Source of the DNA: Clostridia bacterium
GTDB lineage: Bacteria; Bacillota_A; Clostridia; Christensenellales; Aristaeellaceae
Reading direction: 5' to 3'
Assembly (NCBI GenBank): GCA_017397695.1
Contig: JAFQIF010000147.1
Location: 1 to 10,958 of the forward strand
DNA: 10,958 bases
Shown: positions 1-6,284 of the stretch, in pieces
How positions within the stretch are numbered: position 1 is the stretch's first letter
How the letters are laid out: each line of letters opens with the position of its first letter
Notes under the pieces: model-generated
The model's input: only the letters and a program-made list of their open reading frames with translations
The model's database searches: none
Told to the model about the DNA's origin: nothing
Made by a program: the position numbers and the translations under genes

Positions 1-434
1 ACGGACGGATCATACACGATCAGCGGGATGCCGCTGACATACGGAACCACGTACTCGTTGTCCGGATCGAAGAACTTGGAGGTGAAGTCCGGATTGAGGT
101 TTGCGAAGTTGGTCACGATGGACGGATCGAACTTCTGCATCAGGCCCGCCTCGCGGGTGGTGTTGAGGATGTAGTCGCTGGCGAGGATGATGTCGTAATC
201 GCCGCCATCCACGGCGGAGAGCTTCTCATACATTTCCTCGTTGCTGGCGAAGGTCGCATAGTTGACCTTGATGCCGGTTTCCTCTTCGAAGGGCTGGATC
301 ACCGTGGAATAATCGATGTAGCCTTCCCAGGAGAAGATGTTGAGCACAGCTTCATCCTTCTGGTTCACGGTTTCGGCGACGGCGCAGGCGCTCATCATCA
401 CGAGCGCCAGCAGCAGGGCGAAAATCTTTTTCAT
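1..434 (-). CDS. potD: PotD, spermidine/putrescine ABC transporter substrate-binding protein (N-terminal part; 3' end beyond window)
   Basis: Extracytoplasmic binding protein that delivers polyamines to the PotABC importer. The visible 144 codons start MKKIFALLLALVMMSACAVAE, a typical export signal. After it come LNIFSWEGYIDYS and PFEEETGIKVNYATFASNEEMYEKL, the standard opening of PotD/PotF-type proteins, then a GDYDIILASDYI segment. The start at 434 is supported by AAGGAG eight bases upstream. It is the last visible gene of the potABCD run, 54 bp after potC, with no promoter or terminator in the gap, so it is probably cotranscribed. The signal peptide is ambiguous: MSAC could be a relaxed lipobox (lipoprotein, usual for Gram-positive binding proteins), while AVA-E could be a type I signal peptidase site. 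The C-terminal half is outside the window, so ligand-contact residues and preference for putrescine or spermidine cannot be judged. Confidence 0.93.
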   Translation of the reverse strand, partial: MKKIFALLLALVMMSACAVAETVNQKDEAVLNIFSWEGYIDYSTVIQPFEEETGIKVNYATFASNEEMYEKLSAVDGGDYDIILASDYILNTTREAGLMQKFDPSIVTNFANLNPDFTSKFFDPDNEYVVPYVSGIPLIVYDPS

Positions 435-488
435 GTTGTCGTTCTCCTTATGGGGGGAATTTTCTATTTGTCATCAAACAGCTTGCGC

Positions 489-1298
489 TTATTTTGATGC
501 GTATAGCTTCTTGTCGCTGCGCGCGCGCAGCAGCTGGGAAAGGCCCACGATCACAAAGATCGCGCCGAGCATCAGCGTGGAAAGCGCGTTGATCTCCGGC
601 GTGCCGCCTGAGCGAAGGCCCGTGTAGACCTTGAGCGGCAGGGTTGTCGTCTCCGCGCTGGTAACAAAGAACGAGATGACCACATCGTCGATGCTCATCG
701 CCACGGCGAGCATCATGCCCGAAATCACGGCCGGCATGATCAGCGGCAGCGTGATATCGCGCAGCACGCGCAGGGGGCTTGCGCCCAGATCGCGCGCAGC
801 CTCCTCGATCGCCGGGTCCATGCCGATCAGACGAGATTTGACGTTGATAAACACATACGGCACGCAGAAGGTCGTATGCGTGAGCACCAGCGCCGTCATG
901 CCCAGCTTGAAGCCGACGGCCGTAAACAGCGCCAGATACGCCATGCCCAGCACCAGCTCGGGGATCATCATCGGAAGCGTTGCCAGGGATTCAATCGCAT
1001 TGCCGCCCTTCATGTGCCCATGCGCCAGGCCGATCGCGCCCAGCGTGCCGATGACGCCGGCAAAGCCTGCGGACAGTCCGGCAAGAATCAGAGAATTCTT
1101 GAGCGCATCCGCCATGAGCGCGTTGTTGAACAGACGGGTATACCAGCTCGTCGTAAATCCCTGCCACGCGCCGATGGTGCGGCCGGAATTAAACGAGTAG
1201 ATGACCACCATCAGGATCGGCAGATACAGGATGATCAGAACAAGCGTCAGATAAATGGGAGAGAAAATCTTTCTCTTTTTTCTTCTCTTATGCGCCAC
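489..1298 (-). CDS. potC: PotC, polyamine ABC transporter permease
   Basis: Integral membrane subunit of the polyamine importer, pairing with PotB to form the channel. The 269-residue product is normal length for PotC. It has a very basic N-terminus (AHKRRKKRK), then a hydrophobic segment at about residues 12-35, several further membrane spans, and the permease EAA loop EEAARDLGASPLRVLRDITLP at about 165-185, which docks on the ATPase. The start is a GTG at 1298 directly abutting the TAA of potB. No ATG in frame lies near enough to replace it, and a GGGGGTG Shine-Dalgarno-like element sits six bases upstream inside potB. The junction implies translational coupling to potB. The family call is secure; substrate rests on the operon and on similarity to PotC rather than on a residue that reads out polyamine binding. 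Confidence 0.93.
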   Translation of the reverse strand: MAHKRRKKRKIFSPIYLTLVLIILYLPILMVVIYSFNSGRTIGAWQGFTTSWYTRLFNNALMADALKNSLILAGLSAGFAGVIGTLGAIGLAHGHMKGGNAIESLATLPMMIPELVLGMAYLALFTAVGFKLGMTALVLTHTTFCVPYVFINVKSRLIGMDPAIEEAARDLGASPLRVLRDITLPLIMPAVISGMMLAVAMSIDDVVISFFVTSAETTTLPLKVYTGLRSGGTPEINALSTLMLGAIFVIVGLSQLLRARSDKKLYASK

Positions 1299-2165
1299 TT
1301 AGAACACCCCCAGATCATCGCCGCCGCTCTTGCGGTAGACGAGGTAGATGCCCGCGGTGATGAAGATCAGCACCATGGACATCGCAGAGCCGGTGTTCCA
1401 GTCGCGCACCTTGAGCAGCTGATCACGGATCAGATTGCCCACCAGCACCAATCCGCCGCCCATGATATCCGCCAGATAAAAGATGCCCACGCTGGGCACG
1501 AACACCAGCACGCAGCCGGCGAGAATGCCCGGCAGCGTCAGCGGCAGCGTCACGTCCAGGAACGCGCGCCAGGGCTTGCTGCCCAGATCGCGCGCAGCTT
1601 CCACCAGCGTAAAATCCATCTTGTCCACAGCACTGTGGCACGGCAGAATCATGAACGAGATCATGCAGTAGACCATTGCCAACAACACCGAGCCATAGGA
1701 GCCCAGGAACTTGATGTTCTTTTCGATCAGGCCCAGACTTTTGAGGATACCGTTGATCGGACCGTTGGCCTGCAGCAGGATCTTCCAGCCGTATATACGC
1801 ACCAGCGCGCTCGTCCAGAACGGAATGATGACCAGCATCATCAAAAGCGCTTTCCAGCCCTTCGATGCCCTGGCCATGCAGTAGCCGAAGGGATATCCAA
1901 CGGCAAAGCAGACCAGTGTGGTCAGAAAGGCGAGCTTGAGGCTGTTATAGAAAACCAGCAGATAATCCGTGCGCAGCAGGCTTTTATAGTTATCCAGCGT
2001 AAACGCCGCACCGAAGGAAAAATCCTGTCCGCTTTCCACCAGCGACGTGCCCAGCACATAGATCAGCGGCAGCGCCACCAGCAGCACGGCAAACACCGTC
2101 ATCGGCAGCACGAACAGCGCATTGCGCCGCGCATCGGCCGCCCGCAGGCTGCTCTTACGCGCCAT
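1299..2165 (-). CDS. potB: PotB, polyamine ABC transporter permease
   Basis: Second membrane subunit of the polyamine importer. The 288-residue protein begins MARKSSLRAADARRNALF, a cytoplasmic basic lead-in, then a hydrophobic span at about 17-40 and further spans. The EAA loop VEAARDLGSKPWRAFLDVTLP lies at about 188-208. The open frame extends upstream to 2243, but those 26 residues overlap potA, are Arg/Cys-rich and resemble no PotB N-terminus. The ATG at 2165 has GGGGGTG six bases upstream and gives the usual length. This start overlaps the potA stop by 11 bp, and the potB stop abuts the potC start, so potA, potB and potC form one translationally coupled unit. The EAA-loop coding DNA shares an 18-nt identical stretch with potC, as expected of paralogous permeases. 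Confidence 0.93.
   Translation of the reverse strand: MARKSSLRAADARRNALFVLPMTVFAVLLVALPLIYVLGTSLVESGQDFSFGAAFTLDNYKSLLRTDYLLVFYNSLKLAFLTTLVCFAVGYPFGYCMARASKGWKALLMMLVIIPFWTSALVRIYGWKILLQANGPINGILKSLGLIEKNIKFLGSYGSVLLAMVYCMISFMILPCHSAVDKMDFTLVEAARDLGSKPWRAFLDVTLPLTLPGILAGCVLVFVPSVGIFYLADIMGGGLVLVGNLIRDQLLKVRDWNTGSAMSMVLIFITAGIYLVYRKSGGDDLGVF
1305..1311 (-). promoter_or_regulatory. Shine-Dalgarno-like element deciding the GTG start of potC
   Basis: GGGGGTG, one mismatch from GGAGGTG, ends six bases before the GTG at 1298. It lies inside the last codons of potB. The identical heptamer at identical spacing precedes potB, which supports both unusual starts. Confidence 0.6.
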
Positions 2166-3255
2166 GAGACGCACCCCCAATGACCGCAGCCTGCGCCGGA
2201 TTCCAGTGCATATACACCGTATCGCCGGCATTTGGCGCGTCACTCATGCGCTCGATACCCTCGGCGACGACCTCCGTACCGTCGCGCAGCGTCACATAGG
2301 TGAGCACACTGCCGCCGGCATAGCGCGCCTCGCGCACTTGTGCCGGAAGATTGAATCCCTCCACCGGCGTTTTGCTCTGGCGCATGCGCTCCGTGCGCAC
2401 GCATACATCGCAGATTTCGCCTTCGCGCAGCTCGGCATGCGCGCTGTCCACGGTGAAGCTTCCATTTTCGTTTTCGATCACGGCGCTGTAGCCATTGGCG
2501 CATTTCACCTTGCCCGTGAGGATCGTCGAGCGGCCGATGAACTGCGCCACATAGCGCGTCCTGGGCCTGTCATAAATCTCCTCCGGCGTGCCCAGCTGCT
2601 CAAAGCCGCCGCCGTTCATCACAGCGATGCGATCGGACATGTTGATCGCTTCTTCCTGATCGTGCGTGATATAGATGAAGGTGATGCCCAGCTTTTTCTG
2701 CAGGCGCTTGAGCTCCACCTGCATCTGGCGGCGCAGCTGAAGATCCAGCGCGCCCAGCGGCTCATCCAGCAGCAGCAGCTGCGGCTGGGGCGCAAGCGCG
2801 CGGGCAATGGCGATGCGCTGCCGCTGTCCGCCGGAAAGCTGCGCCGGCATGCGCTTGGCATAGCCTTCCATCTGCACCAGTTCCAGCATTTCCCTGACGC
2901 GCGCAGCCTGGGCAGCCTTGTCCATCTTGCGCACGCGCAGGCCGTAGGCCACGTTCTTCTCCACGTTCATATGCGGGAAGAGCGCATAGCTCTGAAAGAC
3001 CGTATTCACCGGACGGCTTTCCGGCGGCAGGTCGGTCATGTTCTGTCCATTGAGAATGACCTCGCCCGTATCCGGCGTTTCCAAGCCCGATACGATGCGC
3101 AGAAGCGTCGTCTTGCCGCAGCCGGAAGCGCCCAGCAGGGTCACAAATTCGCCCCTGCGCACATCCAGAGATACGTCCGACAGAACGTCGCCCTCGCCGA
3201 AATTTTTGGAAATATGTTTTAATGAAAGCAGTACCTCAGACATCGCTTCATCCAT
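2155..3255 (-). CDS. potA: PotA, polyamine ABC transporter ATP-binding protein
   Basis: ATPase that powers polyamine uptake on the cytoplasmic face of PotBC. In the 366-residue frame: Walker A GASGCGKTT at 42-50, Q-loop Q88 in VFQSYALFPHM, signature LSGGQRQR at 140-147, Walker B LLLLDEPLGALD at 160-171, and the H-loop histidine in ITHDQEEA at about 198. The C-terminal third (about 215-360) carries the regulatory TOBE region typical of PotA/MalK-type ATPases, with GRSTILTGKV near its start. Two starts are possible. The ATG at 3255 has AGGA four bases upstream. The ATG at 3243 (MSEVLLSLKHISKNF) gives a more usual N-terminus and has GGATG seven bases upstream. The difference is four residues. 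It is the first gene of the operon, about 15-27 bases behind the predicted transcription start. Unlike many clostridial pot operons, no XRE-cupin regulator gene precedes it. Confidence 0.95.
   Translation of the reverse strand: MDEAMSEVLLSLKHISKNFGEGDVLSDVSLDVRRGEFVTLLGASGCGKTTLLRIVSGLETPDTGEVILNGQNMTDLPPESRPVNTVFQSYALFPHMNVEKNVAYGLRVRKMDKAAQAARVREMLELVQMEGYAKRMPAQLSGGQRQRIAIARALAPQPQLLLLDEPLGALDLQLRRQMQVELKRLQKKLGITFIYITHDQEEAINMSDRIAVMNGGGFEQLGTPEEIYDRPRTRYVAQFIGRSTILTGKVKCANGYSAVIENENGSFTVDSAHAELREGEICDVCVRTERMRQSKTPVEGFNLPAQVREARYAGGSVLTYVTLRDGTEVVAEGIERMSDAPNAGDTVYMHWNPAQAAVIGGASHGA
2172..2178 (-). promoter_or_regulatory. Shine-Dalgarno-like element deciding the potB start
   Basis: GGGGGTG ends six bases before the ATG at 2165, inside the 3' end of potA. 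It favours this internal ATG over the longer open frame that begins at 2243. Confidence 0.6.
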
Positions 3256-3276
3256 CCATTCCTGTCAAGTAGTCTG

Positions 3277-3305
3277 ATTATATGATAGGTTACTCCTGCT
3301 GTCAA
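3277..3305 (-). promoter_or_regulatory. Consensus sigma-A promoter of the pot operon
   Basis: On the minus strand, TTGACA (3305-3300), a 17-base spacer and TATAAT (3282-3277) match the housekeeping consensus at all twelve positions. Transcription should start near 3270, leaving a leader of about 15-27 bases before potA. Such a strong core promoter in front of a transporter suggests control by repression. Confidence 0.88.
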
Positions 3306-3333
3306 TAAAAAGTTTGATGATCGAAAAACGGCA

Positions 3334-3350
3334 GTTTAGTTTTGCTAAAC
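3334..3350. repeat. Inverted repeat upstream of the pot promoter, candidate operator
   Basis: GTTTAG-ttttg-CTAAAC is a perfect 6-bp inverted repeat with a 5-base centre. It ends about 28 bp upstream of the pot -35 box and lies between the cls terminator and the pot promoter. It has no U-tract, so it is not a terminator. A regulator-binding site is a reasonable guess, but the regulator is unknown. Confidence 0.4.
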
Positions 3351-3359
3351 ATTCATCAG

Positions 3360-3394
3360 AAAAACAAGCCTTCCTCCGCCGGGAAGGCTTGTTT
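3360..3394 (-). terminator. Intrinsic terminator of the cardiolipin synthase gene
   Basis: Perfect 13-bp inverted repeat AAACAAGCCTTCC / GGAAGGCTTGTTT around a 7-base loop, starting three bases after the cls stop codon. Read on the minus strand, the stem ends in a U-run (TTTTTCTG). It insulates cls from the pot promoter immediately beyond. Confidence 0.85.
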
Positions 3395-3396
3395 GC

Positions 3397-4989
3397 TTAC
3401 AACAGCGGCGCAATCACCTTGAGCGCCGGACCGAGGATCCTTCGCCTGAGCGGCTCCATCTTCAGCCGCTCAGGGGTCATGCGCTGGCAAAAGCGCAGGG
3501 TATTGTGAAAGTCCTTTTCAATATCCGCAATGCAGTCCGTCTTGTACATATACGCCGCACACTCAAAGTGATGATACAGGCTCCTGTAATCCAGATTGAT
3601 CGTCCCCACCACCGCCGTGTCGTCATCTGCAACGAATATCTTCGCATGCACAAAGCCCGGCGTATATTCGTAGATGCGCACGCCCGCGTCCATCAGCGCG
3701 GGATAGTACGTCTTGGCCAGCGCATAGGGCATCTCTTTGTCCGGTACGCCGGGCATGATAATGCGCACATCCACGCCGCGCTGCGCCGCATAGCACAGCG
3801 CATTCTCCATCTCGCTGTCCAGAATCAGATACGGCGTCATGATGTGCACATAGTGCCGCGCATGATTGAGGATATCCAGATACACGCGCTCGCCGAGCTT
3901 ATCCTCGTCCAGCGGACAATCGCCGTAGGGAATGACAAAGCCCCTCGCCTGCTTATTGGCCAGCGTCGGTGCGGAAAGATAGCGTTCATACTGCACATGC
4001 GCAGCCTTCAGATCGCGGATATGCCACATCTGCAGAAACATGAGCGTAAAGCTGCGTACCGCTTCGCCCTTGATCATGACCGCCGTGTCCTTCCAGTGGC
4101 CGTACTTGATCCTGCGGTTGATGTAGTTGTCCGCAAGGTTCACGCCGCCGGTAAACGCCGTGTGCCCGTCGATCACCAGAATCTTGCGATGATCGCGATA
4201 GTTGTAATGCGTGGAAAGAAACGGCGTCAGCGGCGCAAATACCCGGCACTGAATGCCCAGCTTCCGCAGCTTTTTGGGATAATCGTGCGGCAGCGTGGAA
4301 AACTCATTCGTGCCGTCGTACATCATGCGTACTTCGACGCCGGCCTTCGCCTTGCGCGCCAGAATTTCCAGCACGCGGCCCCACATTACGCCCTCGTCAA
4401 CGATGAAATACTCCAGAAAAATAAACCGCTGTGCTTTCTCCAGTTCCTCCAGCATCGCGGCGAACTTTTCTTCGCCCAGCGGAAAATATGTCACGTCCGT
4501 CCTGTCAAACGCCGGATAGCAGCCGCTTCGGCGCATATAGCGCGTCAGCGCAGCCGCGCCCGGATTTTCCTTCTCCAACTCACGCAGCACCTGCGGCTCC
4601 TGCCGGATGCGGCGCTGGTTCTGCACGGTCATCTGCCGGATGCGCTCGCGCAGCGCACGGTGGCCGATGTCGCTTCGCGTGTAGGCGTAGAGCAGCGGAC
4701 CGAAGATGGGCATCACCAGAATCACCATCAGCCAGGTAATTTTCGCCGTGGGATCCAGACGGCTATTCAAAATAATTGGCACCATCAGCGCATCGATGAG
4801 CACCGACAAGCCCAGCAAGTGGGGCAAAAACCGCGTAAACCACCTGACGGCCGCAATAAGCACCAGCAGCTGAACGACAAACAGCAGCACAATAATGCCC
4901 AGGCGGCTGAACACAGCCGTCAACAGGCCCTTTTTTCCTTTCTTGATCAGCGAAAGGCCTTCGCTCTCTTCGCGAATCTGCTCTTCCAT
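3397..4989 (-). CDS. cls: Cardiolipin synthase, phospholipase D superfamily, membrane bound
   Basis: Joins two phosphatidylglycerol molecules to make cardiolipin at the cytoplasmic membrane. The 530-residue protein has a short charged N-terminus and three hydrophobic segments at about 31-50, 57-75 and 84-103. The last two resemble the PLDc_N module (LDPTAKITWLMVILVMPIFGPLLY). Two catalytic HKD motifs follow: HRKILVID at 267-274 and HAKIFVAD at 448-455, each with the HxKxxxxD residues intact and followed by GG or GT and Asn. The frame is open to an ATG at 5010. The ATG at 4989 is preferred because a purine-rich GGAGAGGAAGGG precedes it and because the predicted transcription start near 5016 would leave almost no leader for the longer form. 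The gene stands alone between its own promoter and terminator. Other PLD-family activities are possible but less likely given the N-terminal membrane module. Confidence 0.93.
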   Translation of the reverse strand: MEEQIREESEGLSLIKKGKKGLLTAVFSRLGIIVLLFVVQLLVLIAAVRWFTRFLPHLLGLSVLIDALMVPIILNSRLDPTAKITWLMVILVMPIFGPLLYAYTRSDIGHRALRERIRQMTVQNQRRIRQEPQVLRELEKENPGAAALTRYMRRSGCYPAFDRTDVTYFPLGEEKFAAMLEELEKAQRFIFLEYFIVDEGVMWGRVLEILARKAKAGVEVRMMYDGTNEFSTLPHDYPKKLRKLGIQCRVFAPLTPFLSTHYNYRDHRKILVIDGHTAFTGGVNLADNYINRRIKYGHWKDTAVMIKGEAVRSFTLMFLQMWHIRDLKAAHVQYERYLSAPTLANKQARGFVIPYGDCPLDEDKLGERVYLDILNHARHYVHIMTPYLILDSEMENALCYAAQRGVDVRIIMPGVPDKEMPYALAKTYYPALMDAGVRIYEYTPGFVHAKIFVADDDTAVVGTINLDYRSLYHHFECAAYMYKTDCIADIEKDFHNTLRFCQRMTPERLKMEPLRRRILGPALKVIAPLL

Positions 4990-5022
4990 GGTCCCTTCCT
5001 CTCCGTCCATTCAGATACACCC

Positions 5023-5051
5023 ATTTTACTCAAGGGTACGCGCCATGTCCA
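5023..5051 (-). promoter_or_regulatory. Predicted promoter of the cardiolipin synthase gene
   Basis: TGGACA (5051-5046), a 17-base spacer and TAAAAT (5028-5023) on the minus strand, one mismatch from consensus in each box. Transcription from about 5016 gives a leader of roughly 27 bases to the ATG at 4989. Confidence 0.65.
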
Positions 5052-5083
5052 TGCGCGGATGACTGACTGGCGCAATTTCTTCA

Positions 5084-5114
5084 GAAAGAAAGAACCTTCC
5101 CTTGCCGGGAAGGT
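5084..5114 (-). terminator. Intrinsic terminator of asnA
   Basis: Eight-bp stem ACCTTCCC / GGGAAGGT with a 5-base loop, starting 11 bases after the asnA stop. On the minus strand it is followed by TCTTTCTTTCTG, a U-rich but interrupted tail. It resembles the cls terminator: both contain GCCGGGAAGG on the plus strand. Confidence 0.7.
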
Positions 5115-5124
5115 CTGATTCGAT

Positions 5125-6138
5125 TTACAGCAGCGTGATGCCCGCTTCCTTGAATACGCGGTGGGTTTCCTCGTCCCAGATGGAGGACTGCACCTCGCCA
5201 ATGTGCGCCTTGCCCAGCAGCAGCATGCAAAGTCTCGACTGGCCAATGCCGCCGCCCATGGCCAGGGGCAGCTTGCCCGCCAGCAGCAGGCTGTGGAAGG
5301 GCAGGCTGCGGCGGTCGTCGCAGCCGGAAAGGGTCAGCTGGCGGTCCAGAGACTCGGGGCTGACGCGGATGCCCATGGAGGAAATCTCCATCGCGCACTC
5401 CAGCACCGGATGCCAGAAGAGAATGTCGCCGTTCATCTCCCAGTCGTCGTAGTCCGGCGCGCGGCCGTCGTGTCTTTGGCCGCTCTCCATCACGCCGCCG
5501 ATGCCCTGAATAAATACGGTGCCGTGCTTTTTCGTGAAGATATTCTCGCGCTCCTTGGGCGTCTTGTCCGGATAGAGGTATTCCAGCTCCTGCGCAGTAA
5601 CGAAGGTCACATTGCGATTCAGCAGCGGGGTATCGCACAGCTGGGGATACTTGCCGCGCACGGTCAGCTGCGTATCGCAGATGCTGTTTACGATGTTGCG
5701 CACAGCCTCATGCAGGGTGTACGTCGTGCGGCCTTCCTCGGTGATCACCTTTTCCCAGTCCCACTGGTCAACGTAGATGGAGTGCAGGTTGTCCAGGCTC
5801 TCATCGCGGCGGATGGCGTTCATGTCGGTATAGATGCCCTTGCCCGGCAGGATATCGTAGCGGTAGAGCGCCATGCGCTTCCACTTCGCCAGCGAATGCA
5901 CAACGACGGCCTCGGCCTTGGCGCAGGGCACGTCGAAGCTGACCGGACGCTCCACGCCGTTGAGGTCGTCATTCAGGCCGGAGGTCGGCTCGACGAACAG
6001 CGGCGCAGACACACGCTTGAGGTTGAGCGTGCGCGCCAGAGAATCCTGGAACACGCGCTTGATCAGGCTGATCGCGCTCTGCGTCTGATACAGGGAAAGG
6101 TGCGGCTGATATCCCTCGGGAATAAAAGAAGAACCCAT
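5125..6138 (-). CDS. asnA: AsnA, aspartate-ammonia ligase
   Basis: Makes asparagine from aspartate, ATP and free ammonium in the cytoplasm through an aspartyl-AMP intermediate. The enzyme is related to the catalytic core of class II aspartyl-tRNA synthetase. The 337-residue length fits the family (E. coli AsnA is about 330). Recognisable blocks are FVEPTSGLNDDLNGVERPVSF at 48-68, HSLAKWKRMAL at 81-91, GKGIYTDMNAIRRDE at 99-113, HSIYVDQWDWEK at 119-130, and GGGIGQSR at 295-302. The last is the class II motif 3 arginine region that binds ATP. The start is firm: AAGGAGG seven bases upstream. The gene has its own promoter and terminator and is divergent from the dehydrogenase gene. No AsnC-type regulator gene is adjacent. 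The ammonia-dependent enzyme suits an ammonium-rich habitat such as the gut. Confidence 0.96.
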   Translation of the reverse strand: MGSSFIPEGYQPHLSLYQTQSAISLIKRVFQDSLARTLNLKRVSAPLFVEPTSGLNDDLNGVERPVSFDVPCAKAEAVVVHSLAKWKRMALYRYDILPGKGIYTDMNAIRRDESLDNLHSIYVDQWDWEKVITEEGRTTYTLHEAVRNIVNSICDTQLTVRGKYPQLCDTPLLNRNVTFVTAQELEYLYPDKTPKERENIFTKKHGTVFIQGIGGVMESGQRHDGRAPDYDDWEMNGDILFWHPVLECAMEISSMGIRVSPESLDRQLTLSGCDDRRSLPFHSLLLAGKLPLAMGGGIGQSRLCMLLLGKAHIGEVQSSIWDEETHRVFKEAGITLL

Positions 6139-6175
6139 AGTTTCTCCTCCTTAAAATCACAAAACTATGCTGTAC

Positions 6176-6204
6176 AGTATACCAAGCAGCGCAGAATTTT
6201 CCAA
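6176..6204 (-). promoter_or_regulatory. Predicted promoter of asnA
   Basis: TTGGAA (6204-6199), a 17-base spacer and TATACT (6181-6176) on the minus strand. A short palindrome CTGTACAG (6170-6177) runs from the edge of the -10 box towards the start site and could be a repressor site. The leader to the ATG is about 30 bases. Confidence 0.65.
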
Positions 6205-6284
6205 CTCTTTTTTGCGCCGAAGCGGAAATTTCCCGCACAAATATGTCCATACTACGCCAAAAACGAATAACGGAGGCAGTATTT

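Noticed and set aside
783..1598. 18-nt direct repeat gcccagatcgcgcgcagc at 783-800 and 1581-1598
   Set aside because: It encodes the same AARDLG segment of the EAA loop in the paralogous permeases potC and potB; coding constraint and shared codons explain it.
876..2183. Long plus-strand open frame (435 codons) opposite potB/potC
   Set aside because: Its translation is His/Gln/Arg-rich low-complexity sequence, the usual antisense shadow of GC-rich genes, and the minus strand encodes clear PotB and PotC.
2166..2243. 26-residue N-terminal extension of potB
   Set aside because: It overlaps potA coding sequence, is Arg/Cys-rich, and the shorter start has the GGGGGTG element and the normal PotB length.
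3505..5118. Plus-strand open frame of 537 codons opposite cls
   Set aside because: An antisense shadow: His/Arg/Gln-rich, no recognisable domain, and it covers a complete two-HKD cardiolipin synthase.
6243..6284. Upstream ATG extending the dehydrogenase by 14 residues
   Set aside because: No ribosome binding site precedes it, whereas the ATG at 6285 has GGAGG at ideal spacing and starts just before the dinucleotide fold.
6139..6284. Possible Rex (redox repressor) operator in front of the dehydrogenase gene
   Set aside because: TTGTG half-sites occur (for example TTTTGTGAT on the minus strand), but no second half-site at the right spacing completes a Rex palindrome.
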